From Collybia mongolica (Eukaryota; Basidiomycota; Agaricomycetes; Agaricales; Clitocybaceae): a stretch of DNA of 64,000 bases. Below the pieces are notes generated by a model that saw only the letters and a list, made by a program, of their open reading frames with translations, was not told the DNA's origin and searched no databases. The stretch spans positions 1,922,001 to 1,986,000 of the forward strand of contig JAAXNY010000011.1 of assembly GCA_013420905.1 (NCBI GenBank), in the 5' to 3' direction. Shown piece after piece: positions 55,649 to 64,000 of this stretch (the first letter of the stretch is position 1; the number at the start of each line of letters is the position of its first letter). The position numbers were made by a program, and so were the translations under genes.

Positions 55649-57594
55649 ATGTCTTCTACTTCCACCTCTGCCATGGCTCGTGCCCTGCGCTCGCCTTCCG
55701 CGCTGTCCCTCTCACTCTCCGCCGCGATTTTACCGACTGAGGGCCGTTCCCCCACCATGGTCTATGTGGACCAGCCGATCCCTTCCTTCCCTGACCTCCT
55801 CGAAGATGCCGAGGGCGACGTCTTCGTCGCTATGGAGCAAGGGTGGATTATCATGGCCGAGGAGCTCGCGCCCCGTATGGACCATCAGGGTCCGCTTGAC
55901 CTTGACGACTTGATCGACTTTGTCGATCACTGCTCCATGCTCATCGTACGCCCATCTTTTACTTGTTAATTCCTTTTACTTATTTACTGGTCTCAGGATG
56001 CCATCACTGGCGTGGTCCGTGGCGCGCGTTTCTCGCTGCCATATCCGGCTATCCTCCTCCTGCGCGCGCTTCACCTTCAAGTGATGCGCATCCCAGTTGA
56101 CGCGCGCGATGCTTCGTGGTCGTCCTGGCGTACGGTCATATCGACTGACCTGGGCGCCAACTCCATTCTTCTGGTAAATAACTTGTTTACTTCTTTACTC
56201 TGCCTCCCTTTGTCAAGCTGACTACCTTTTTCTTTTAGGGCCAGGCTCCCACAGTGGAGCAAGTCCTTGACCAGGTGGGGTCGCGCTTCAAGCGCGACAA
56301 TGGTGATAGTATCTTTCGGGATACTTTCCTCGTCCCGCCTCGCATGGTTGGCGCGCCGCGCCGTTACCATCAGTACCAGGACAATTGGTCCGCCGCGCCC
56401 TTGCCGGCGCGCTCCCCGGTCTTGGTACCCGCGGTTCGTTTATTACTGCTTTTTATTACTTTTCTTCGGTAGTTGACTTATTTTAATAGCCCCTCAAGCG
56501 GAAGCGTAATGCTGGGTCCAAGGGAAAAGGCCGTGCGGTTCCCCAGGTATATCCTTTACTTTACGAGTTTCACATTATTGCTGACTTGATTTCACAATTC
56601 TAGTCCGACATGTCGCGCGCCCAGGGGACTGGCAGTGCTTCCGCGCTGCGTCCCTCGGAAGCAGGCCCAGTATGTCTCTTTCTGAAGTCATTTACGTTCA
56701 CTCATCTTTATCTCCTTAGTCCTCTGGGCAGCCGCCGGTGAAGGTTGAAGTCCCTGAGCTTCAGCTCTTCGATGATGAGGTCGCACGCCAGTTGGCTCAA
56801 GAGGGGTTCGCGGAGTTGTTGCCTCCCGCGGCCCCTTCTCCTCGTCAGTCGCGTAAGACCACCCGCTCTAGGGATAGGGCTCAGGCGACACACCGTAAGC
56901 ACGCGCTGGTTCCCAACCGGGAGCTGACGCCGCTCCAGTCCCCTATTACCTCCCTGCTGGCTGACCTTGCGCCGCGGCGCTCTTCCGTATGTTTATTACT
57001 ACTTTATTTCTTGTTACTGATCATTTTTTACTAGGTGGGCTATCCTTGCACGATGTGCGCCACCCGCGGCGACATTGAGTGCACCTTCAACGGTTGGGGT
57101 AAACCGTGCGTGGAATGCGCCACCGCCAAGAAGGGGAAGTGCAGCTTCAGCCTCACTCCCCAGAGGCGCGCTAGGCTCCGTGAGGATCTGGGGCCCATGC
57201 TTGGTGCGGGCATTTCTAGTAAGCCATCTTCTTTCCGTCTTTTTGTTTACTACTGATTTTACTTATTCTACTAGCGGTTGCTGAAGCCTATGCTCAGCTC
57301 GGCAACGCGGACACCCTTGCCGCGGAGGTCATTCAGGCCGCTAACCGCGCGCTTGAAATGCGCGACTCCTTGTTGGCGCGCATAGTTGGCACCATTGGTA
57401 GGTTGTACGAGGAGGAAGGCCTGGAGGGCCTTCAAAACCTCTTGCTGACTACGCCAGCCACGGAGAGCGCCCTCCTCTTCTACGCGGACTTCCAGAATCT
57501 CCCTTGGCCGCCCTTGGAAGAAGAAGTAGAGGTTGATGACAGTTCTTCGTCGTCAAGATCTTCTGCGTCCGTGCCTGACAGCGAGGAGGAGTAG
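55649..57594 (+). CDS. antisense gene A in Gypsy element: Zn2Cys6-like protein
   Basis: Eight exons joined in one frame: 55,649-55,945; 55,997-56,173; 56,239-56,433; 56,490-56,546; 56,604-56,669; 56,720-56,986; 57,035-57,218; 57,275-57,594. They give about 520 aa. The N-terminal half is acidic and hydrophobic (LDLDDLIDFVDH, SLPYPAILLLRALHLQ). A basic stretch (PLKRKRNAGSKGKG) precedes CTMCATRGDIEC and CVECATAKKGKC, six cysteines spaced C-x2-C-x7-C-x8-C-x2-C-x7-C, which fits a fungal binuclear zinc cluster. A helical segment (VIQAANRALEMRDSLLARI) and a Ser/Asp/Glu tail follow. It lies between pol and the 3' LTR, antisense to pol. CpG-rich like the rest of the element. A DNA-binding regulator is plausible but not shown; all introns are GT..AG, about 43-65 bp. 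Confidence 0.82.
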
Positions 57595-58196
57595 CCGCGC
57601 CGCGCCCCCCCCCCACCTACGTTTTTTTTTTTTTTTTCTATATGTGTTTTCCCGGGCCCCTGGCCCTTTTATTACTGCTACCTAAGTTCCCCCGCCTTTC
57701 GTTGGGCTTCAATTCTTTAATTGAAGTCCAACACATGTCTTATATACAGTCCCTCGGACTATAAACAATGCTATTGATTTGGCTGTGGTTCTATTGTCTT
57801 CATAAGAAAGCTTCCGCCCTTGCCCCGGCTACTTAAGTTATAAATAGTACGGTTTAATTCTGGTGCAATTCTCTCGATCATTAAAAACCGTGGCGCGATC
57901 ACTGACTTTTTATAGACAATCTATTTCAATCCTTGTAACCTTGGTAGGTTTTTCCAATTCGATTTTGCTTATACCCATCTCCCCCTCAACACTGATAACA
58001 ACTGTCCCAGTTGTCATGCGGACACTGCCGCGCTCCACATGAATTTTTACGGAGCTCCTTTTTTTTTTTTAATTGGGCCCAGCATTTCAATTAGGCACGC
58101 GTCTCGGACCTGTTCAGTTGAAATGTATAGATTTTTCTGGGGATAGAACGCGCGCAACGAATGAGAGACTGGGTAGCACTTCTCTAGTCGTAGAGG
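57595..58196. other. intergenic between antisense genes A and B
   Basis: A C-run and a T-run at about 57,607-57,638, then no coding signature. It contains the 3' region of gene A and the upstream region of gene B. Confidence 0.5.
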
Positions 58197-58203
58197 TATA
58201 AAA
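58197..58203 (+). promoter_or_regulatory. TATA box of antisense gene B
   Basis: TATAAAA followed by agggcac, 100 bp upstream of ATG 58,303; a well-placed core promoter. Confidence 0.65.
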
Positions 58204-58302
58204 AGGGCACTGGCTGTGCTTTTTGTCCCAAGACATCGCCCGACTCTATTATACTCTCTTTACAACGTTCTGGTTCGAAGAATCAATTTCCTCTGCATCA
58301 TT

Positions 58303-59680
58303 ATGACTAGCCCCCCCAACTATCAAGACATCGAGAACTTCAAGATGGTCCAAGCTCAGTGGCACACCTTTCAAGCTCGTTTATCGATGGACACCCTTGT
58401 TGAACAAAGGGTCAGCGTCCGGAAGTTAGGCGAAACCGCGGTACACTTTTTACCAATTAACTTATATACGCCGTTATCGTAACAACTTTTACAATTTACA
58501 GCTACTCCTGACTGAGTCCAAAATGGTTTTGACGGAGCGGTCCTGGCAGAATGTTATCTTTGGCGTCCGTAAAGCATTCCAGGGACTACAACATGTATAC
58601 CCCGAGTTACTTCAAGAGCCCGTCTACCGCAACATTGTGACTCTTACTGCCGCTATTCACCGTCACCGTGAAAAGGTCCGCACCGAGCACCTGTCTCAAA
58701 CCGCGGTGCGTGCTTTTTACCTTATCTTGCACTGTACTGTTCTTAAACCATGGTTTTCTGGTACTAGGTCCCTGCTACTGGTGGTGATGCGGATAGTCCC
58801 GCTATTCCAGGCGAGGTCATTGCTGGCGGTGAATATGACGGTGACATTGAAATGTCTGGTACTGACTCGGTATGTTTCTTTTTAGCTACCGCGCTGTCAG
58901 TGCGCGACATACTCAATGGCGTCTCTTCTTTACTCAAGAATATGGTCATTGATTCCGGCGCTACGGCTAGCGCTACTGTCTCTGGACCAGTGACTAGTCG
59001 TCTCCTTAGTGAAGGACCAATCACCCGTAGTCGCAAGGAGAAGGAGAACATTAAGGTTCCCCGTGTCAAAAGGACTAAGGCTGAAAAGGCTGCCATCAAG
59101 GTACCCATTCTTGTTTTTGCTCTGTCTATTACTTTGTTTCTCATTCCTACAGGACGGTAAGCGTTCCGAGCTCAACCGCGGCAGTACTCTTCGTCCCAAA
59201 AAGCGTACGAGGCAGGACACCCCGGATGAAGATCCAAAGGCATCTGCTGAGGGTACGTTTTCTAATAATAGATGGTTCTAATGTTATACTGACTGTGTAT
59301 CAGATACTCGTGTCTTTATTGACTTCCGTCCCTCCAAGGAGCACGATGTAGTCTTAGCGCGGGCGCGCTTGATTGCTGACGCGGGCGATCCCTTGTCACA
59401 CACCAAGCAAGCCCTCGGTAGGATGCTTTTAAACTACCGCGCTGAGTTGGAGGAGATCAGTCATACAGTGTCCTTCTTATTGAAGCGTCGTGACGCCACT
59501 ATGGACGAGGTTACTCGCCTCAACGGTCTAATGAACGAGGCCGCTCTGGAGGGAGGCTCTGACGAGGCTGCCACTGCGAGCGCTACCGAAGTCCATGACC
59601 AGGATGACAATGATAAAGAGGAGGTAGCTCCGGCTGACGTGCCCTTGCCCGAGGTTGAAGACGACTTCATATCTGCTTGA
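58303..59680 (+). CDS. antisense gene B in Gypsy element (unknown function)
   Basis: Six exons in one frame: 58,303-58,440; 58,502-58,705; 58,768-58,869; 58,939-59,100; 59,153-59,252; 59,304-59,680. They give about 360 aa. It starts MTSPPNYQDIENFKMVQAQW and continues with a helical N-terminal part (SWQNVIFGVRKAFQGLQHV, IHRHREKVRTEHLSQ). An acidic linker follows, then a basic middle (RSRKEKENIKVPRVKRTKAE, RPKKRTRQD), a C-terminal helix likely to coil (MLLNYRAELEEISHTVSFLL) and an acidic end. No family recognised. It has its own TATA box and ends 147 bp from the pol stop, tail to tail. Clean splicing and a strong codon frame argue for a real, recently active gene. Confidence 0.78.
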
Positions 59681-59826
59681 GGGTAGTCCAATTAACTTCC
59701 TCCTTAGTTATGGTGTCCCTCCCCACGCTCCTTTGTATTACTGTCTTTACTCGGTTTAACACTGTCCTTACTACTTAGCTTCGTTGCTTACACTGTCTTT
59801 ACTGCTTCTGTTTTCATACTGATTTA
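59681..59826. other. short convergent intergenic region
   Basis: AT- and pyrimidine-rich gap between the stops of gene B and pol; no hairpin terminator noticed. Confidence 0.4.
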
Positions 59827-62800
59827 TCACTTATGCAACTTCCGGTGTGACATAGTAGTTTGTGGTAGCGCCGGCGCTATCCCCTCTTCAGTGTTTTCAC
59901 TAGAGCTTGACTCTGAATCGGACTGATCCAATTGGACTCTGTCAAAGGTATAGTCACGCTCCTTATAAACTTGTCTATTAGCGGGATCTTTCGATTCCAC
60001 TAAAGCATTTAATGTTTCGCTAGAGATGTCTATTAGATCTTGCAGATTATCCGGCAGTTCAATTGTACTCCTAGCAAAATAGGGAATAACCCTAAACGCC
60101 CCCACTTTATGTTGCCACACCGATCCATCCATTTCACAAACAATATAGGCTCCCCCGCGGTTTCGTCTCAGGACTATCATTGGTCCCAGGTACCGTGGCT
60201 TCAGCTTTTTATCGAGCGAACTTTCGACCTCGGTATTTCTAACTAGTACTAAACTTCCTGGTTTGAAATCATAGTCTCTGATGGTCGCGCTGTGATCCTT
60301 CTCATACTGTAATAGTCTCCTTCGTTTTTCTATATTGATACGTTTCCTCATATCGGCCACATGCTGGACGTGCTTAGCTAGAGCCTGCGCTCTAAACCCA
60401 ATGAGTTCCTCTGTAGTCAATATTTTTCCTGGTAACTTTACTAACCAAGTGGCTTCAATGATATCTAACGGTAAGGTTGGGTGCGCGCCCGTAATCATAA
60501 AATAGGGGGAGCAACCCGTCCCTCTCCGTATAGTAATCCTGTCAGCCCACATTACATGGTGGAAGAAGTAGTACCACTTCTTTACATCACCACCTGTAGC
60601 TTTGAAGACAGCTTGACGCACATCCCAATGTGCGCGCTCGGCGATCCCATTTCCTTTGGAATTGTATGGTGATATACTTATTCCTGTAATACCATACTTG
60701 GATTCCAGCCACGCTTTGGCTGCGACAAAGGCAGGACCATTATCCGTTACAATTTCCGTTAGAGAACCCCATCTACAAATTACTTCTTCGAACAGCCACC
60801 TTCCCAAGGTCTTGCCATCCTCAGATTTGAGGGGCGCGCCTTCCATCCATGAAGACAGCGCACATCTTCCTTGGACAATGTATTTATAGCCATTAGACGA
60901 TGGGCTCATATACATGGTGTCCGCATGCAATACTTGGAATATAGACGGCGTGTGGGTTATGACAGGAGGGATTCTCAACAAAGTTAAGAGCCTTGTCTGA
61001 CAGATGTGACATGACTTCACATACCATGATACATCGCGTTCCATTTCTGGCCACCAAAATCTTTTATCTATTAAGGATTTTGTTGCATAGAAACCCCTAT
61101 GTCCAACAGAATCGTGAGACGCCTTCATCATATATGTTCGGTGATTTTTATCAACAACAAGCTGGTGCGCGCTATCGATATTTTTCCTATACATCCTGCC
61201 TTCTGGATCCAAAAAGAAATTAGACGCCTGCCTTGCAAACTTTAGGTAGGCGCGATCTGTCATTCCTTTTGGTCTCTTTTGTGGTCTTTTTAACCATTCT
61301 TTTATTAAAGGTAGGTTTTTATCCTGTTCCAGTGCCGTAGGTGTTCGTTTAGACTCATCATATACTTCCCTTACATTAGGGTCATATTTAAACTTTTCAT
61401 CAGGTATGACAGTAGTATTTACAAGTTGCTTTAGATAAGCTTCTCTTTGAATACCGAACCGTCCTAAACCTAAGTGCTGTTTTACTTCTCCAATAAATGC
61501 CGCTTCACCAGCCCAGGCATTGTTTACTTCCACTTCAAAATCAGAGATTTCCTTTGCAAGTTGGAATAAATATCCGCCGCGCGTATCGATCTCCTCTTTA
61601 AAGTCTGACAGTTCCAAAGGGTCATCCAATCCTTCCATTGGGTTGATAAACCTTAAAGGACCTGAGGGTTCGTCGTAACCATCGTCTGGGTCCGGGTAGA
61701 CAGGATCCTCTAGCCGCGCGTCGCGTCTTGACAGACCGTCTGGGCCAAAGCCTTTACCAGCTTTATGAACCAAAGTAAAGTGGAACATAAGTATCCTATC
61801 AATCCACCTATTTACCGTTGCATTAGGTCCTAAACTTGGGTTTGATAACATCCCCTTAATGTACTTTGCATCCGTTTCCACTACCAAATTTCGTACTCCA
61901 ATAAACCAATAATAACATGCCATTAGAACTCTCATTAATCCGAATAGCTCTCGTTTGGGTTGTGAGAAGCGCGCTTCGCGCTCATTCAGAGTTATCGAGT
62001 CAAATCTAGCATAGTGCTTTCTTCCAGGTATATCAGGGTCTTCCTGGTAGATATAGTAGCCTACGGCTTTCCATGACGTATCTACTGACAGTACTACTGG
62101 CGTATTCCAGGTGTAATTAATTGGACGGAGCGCGGGGCTATTTTTAAGTGCGTCTAATAATAGCTGCTGCGCTTCTTCTTGCTCAGGCCCCCATATCCAA
62201 GGTTCACTACTCCTAGTTAACTTTTGAATTGGTTGACCTATACGGGCGAAGTCTTTAATGAAATTCCTGCATACACCAATAGTTCCCATGTAAGCGCGTA
62301 CTTCACTGACATCTTTGCATGGTCCCCATCTTTCAACTACACCGATTCTATCTGTAGTAGGTTTTCGTCCTTCATAGGTACATCTATGTCCTACCACTAG
62401 AATTTCACTTGCGCATAACATAGACTTATATCCTGAAAATGTTCCTCCAGAATACTTCATTCTCTGTACGACGCGATTTACATTTTGCATATGTTCCCAG
62501 AAGAAGCGCCTAACACCTGGAGCACCAGGTAGCTCTTCTTCTGTTCCGTCCGGTAGTTCGTAGCGCGTTGCTGGACCGCGCACGGGTACATCATCAATAT
62601 AGGGTATTGTGACATGTGGTACCTCATCCTGTAGGATGTACGTGACATCGTCATGAAATATTGGAACAGAATTCGTCCATCCCATAGGGAGTGTTACTAA
62701 TCTCAGCGCGCCAAATGGTGTTTGGAACGTGGTTAGATCGCGCGAGGTTTCTGCTAAAGGCCTCTCATCGTATCCTACATATAGATCCATCATTCCGCCA

Positions 62801-63870
62801 CAAGCGCGCCCTGCGAAGTGTTCTGCTAGTTCTTCGGTAGCGGGTGGTAGACCCGAGTGCGCTATTGTGACTGCATTCAGTGGTTCTAGACTATGTACAA
62901 TTCTAAGCTTCTTTCCTGGGCCTTTCTTTAATACGGTAAACCATCTAGACCTGTATGATGAATTGGATCTCTCATAGACTCCTGCATCAATTTTTGTCTT
63001 GATGATTTTACAAACATCTTCATAGATTCCTGGTGGGATTCTAATGTTCCTCTCTGTCCACGGCGTATGTGGGACTACTGGTATTTCGACGGGAGGAAAA
63101 TATTCCTTCTTAAAACTACCGCGCTCACTATCATTCCAAGCAAAACCATCATTATGTTTGCACATAAAGTCGTGGATTATATCCATCTCTTTAGGTTTTA
63201 AGAAGCTTTCTTCTTCGTGTACTCTTTGGAATTCCGCGCGCCTTTCCTCAGTGTACCTCCCAGTTGGTTTAAACGGAGGTGGGTTAGGCGTTAGAACTGG
63301 TAGGGCTGCTAAAGGGTCGCCCTTTATATCTCTGATAATTCTAAATTTATCAGGCAGGTCTGCCAGTGTTGGTTTTGTTTTCAAATGTACTGGTTTATAC
63401 TTCTTTCCTACTAGCTGATCCATGGGCTCAATATTACACTTTTCACTTGTTGCCGTTCCAAGACCGCGCTCGTTTGTGCCAATTTGCCACTGCTTTAATT
63501 TACTTAAAGCTTTATTGATCATGGGCTGTTCTTGAGCGTATGTCAGCGGTCTAGTGGGTGTGCTTGCTGGGTCCCTACTGTTCTGCTCGTAGTTTATTAC
63601 TGGTCCATCGCGCTCATCTACGGAAGCCAAGTACGTGGCTAGCAATTCGCGTTCAGGTACTGTACTATTCATGTTTACATCACTTCTAGACAAAAAGACA
63701 TCTCTAAGTTCTTTGTGACCAAAATTCCGCTTATCAGTAGGGTGTCTATAACCTGTTATAATAAAGTTCCCGTCCTCATCTTCAGCAATTTCTACGGCTA
63801 GCTCTCCTTGATCACTTTGGATTAATTCATCGAAGGCCGAAAATCCTGCTCCGGTTGTCTTTTCAACAGC
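59827..63870 (-). CDS. pol: Gypsy (Ty3-type) pol: reverse transcriptase, RNase H, integrase
   Basis: The open frame runs from after TAA 63,873-63,871 to TGA 59,829-59,827, about 1,345 codons. Reverse transcriptase: [33 protein letters not shown] and the catalytic YIDD (about 62,600). RNase [30 protein letters not shown] and [11 protein letters not shown]. Integrase: zinc finger H..H..CHICQ, then DDE as [16 protein letters not shown] and [15 protein letters not shown]-like end ([12 protein letters not shown]) follows; no chromodomain seen. No protease or Gag is visible in the window; they should lie upstream (above 63.9 kb). No internal ATG is needed if it is made by frameshifting from the upstream frame, which overlaps it by 49 nt. 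No stops, so probably active. Confidence 0.93.
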   Translation of the reverse strand, partial: AVEKTTGAGFSAFDELIQSDQGELAVEIAEDEDGNFIITGYRHPTDKRNFGHKELRDVFLSRSDVNMNSTVPERELLATYLASVDERDGPVINYEQNSRDPASTPTRPLTYAQEQPMINKALSKLKQWQIGTNERGLGTATSEKCNIEPMDQLVGKKYKPVHLKTKPTLADLPDKFRIIRDIKGDPLAALPVLTPNPPPFKPTGRYTEERRAEFQRVHEEESFLKPKEMDIIHDFMCKHNDGFAWNDSERGSFKKEYFPPVEIPVVPHTPWTERNIRIPPGIYEDVCKIIKTKIDAGVYERSNSSYRSRWFTVLKKGPGKKLRIVHSLEPLNAVTIAHSGLPPATEELAEHFAGRACGGMMDLYVGYDERPLAETSRDLTTFQTPFGALRLVTLPMGWTNSVPIFHDDVTYILQDEVPHVTIPYIDDVPVRGPATRYELPDGTEEELPGAPGVRRFFWEHMQNVNRVVQRMKYSGGTFSGYKSMLCASEILVVGHRCTYEGRKPTTDRIGVVERWGPCKDVSEVRAYMGTIGVCRNFIKDFARIGQPIQKLTRSSEPWIWGPEQEEAQQLLLDALKNSPALRPINYTWNTPVVLSVDTSWKAVGYYIYQEDPDIPGRKHYARFDSITLNEREARFSQPKRELFGLMRVLMACYYWFIGVRNLVVETDAKYIKGMLSNPSLGPNATVNRWIDRILMFHFTLVHKAGKGFGPDGLSRRDARLEDPVYPDPDDGYDEPSGPLRFINPMEGLDDPLELSDFKEEIDTRGGYLFQLAKEISDFEVEVNNAWAGEAAFIGEVKQHLGLGRFGIQREAYLKQLVNTTVIPDEKFKYDPNVREVYDESKRTPTALEQDKNLPLIKEWLKRPQKRPKGMTDRAYLKFARQASNFFLDPEGRMYRKNIDSAHQLVVDKNHRTYMMKASHDSVGHRGFYATKSLIDKRFWWPEMERDVSWYVKSCHICQTRLLTLLRIPPVITHTPSIFQVLHADTMYMSPSSNGYKYIVQGRCALSSWMEGAPLKSEDGKTLGRWLFEEVICRWGSLTEIVTDNGPAFVAAKAWLESKYGITGISISPYNSKGNGIAERAHWDVRQAVFKATGGDVKKWYYFFHHVMWADRITIRRGTGCSPYFMITGAHPTLPLDIIEATWLVKLPGKILTTEELIGFRAQALAKHVQHVADMRKRINIEKRRRLLQYEKDHSATIRDYDFKPGSLVLVRNTEVESSLDKKLKPRYLGPMIVLRRNRGGAYIVCEMDGSVWQHKVGAFRVIPYFARSTIELPDNLQDLIDISSETLNALVESKDPANRQVYKERDYTFDRVQLDQSDSESSSSENTEEGIAPALPQTTMSHRKLHK

Positions 63871-64000
63871 TTAGGCGGTGATCCCTTTGCATGGGTAGGA
63901 ATAGTACACCTTTGTCCCGTGTTAGGGTCCGTGATAGTGACTACTTGTCCCCCGTCCCGAGCATTTTTGATCTGACTTTCCGTGAGCGTATCAAACGGTC
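63822..64000 (-). CDS. upstream Gypsy frame (gag/protease side), C-terminal end
   Basis: Minus-strand frame from the window edge reading [18 protein letters not shown], then [16 protein letters not shown], with its stop at 63,824-63,822. Codon positions are one base off the pol frame, in the sense of a -1 shift. The segment itself is not diagnostic, so whether it is Gag or protease cannot be said. Confidence 0.6.
   Translation of the reverse strand, partial: PFDTLTESQIKNARDGGQVVTITDPNTGQRCTIPTHAKGSPPKLLKRQPEQDFRPSMN

Overview
This is a repeat-dense piece of a fungal genome, most likely from an agaricomycete basidiomycete. The reasons are short introns of about 45-60 bp with GT..AG (occasionally GC..AG) borders, a DUF6534-type membrane protein, P450s and a type-B carboxylesterase with many introns, and a transposon set typical of mushrooms and their relatives: Plavaka/CACTA, hAT, Tc1/mariner, Helitrons, LINEs, Copia and Gypsy. 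No tRNA, rRNA or CRISPR was seen.

Ordinary host genes survive only as islands. At 4.5-9.6 kb there is a DUF6534 membrane protein gene and a cytochrome P450 (both minus strand) separated by an intergenic region holding a perfect 44-bp palindrome. At 44.0-51.8 kb a secreted carboxylesterase gene (plus) meets the tail of a second P450 (minus). That P450 is cut in an exon by a complete hAT transposon with an 8-bp target duplication.

The left half is a nest of transposons. A decayed Helitron-type Rep gene (1.7-3.9 kb) is followed by remains of two Copia elements, one interrupted by a 5'-truncated LINE with a 15-bp target duplication, then blocks of CACTG-ended Plavaka termini. A Plavaka transposase on the minus strand (16.5-18.4 kb plus 29.97-30.12 kb) is split by an 11.57-kb Plavaka element (18,396-29,964; TSD TCT). 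Removing the insert rejoins the host reading frame exactly. The inserted element carries a transposase, an acidic-tailed protein gene, a small spliced gene and a decayed Spt5-like NGN/KOW gene. A 1.6-kb Tc1-type element sits in turn inside an intron of the acidic-tail gene.

The middle (33.2-41.2 kb and on) is a tandem array of Helitron ends: a complete element with a 1670-aa RepHel protein, a degenerate copy abutting it directly, and a third related 5' end abutting that.

The right end (54.0-64.0 kb) is most of a Gypsy retrotransposon on the minus strand: 3' LTR, polypurine tract and a 1.3-kb-residue pol. Between pol and the 3' LTR, in antisense orientation, lie two spliced genes, one with a Zn2Cys6-like cluster. 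This part is CpG-rich, while most of the older repeats look CpG-poor and several broken reading frames carry TGA where CGA or TGG would restore the protein. The best candidates for something new are the antisense gene pair in the Gypsy element and the multi-gene Plavaka element with its Spt5-like cargo.
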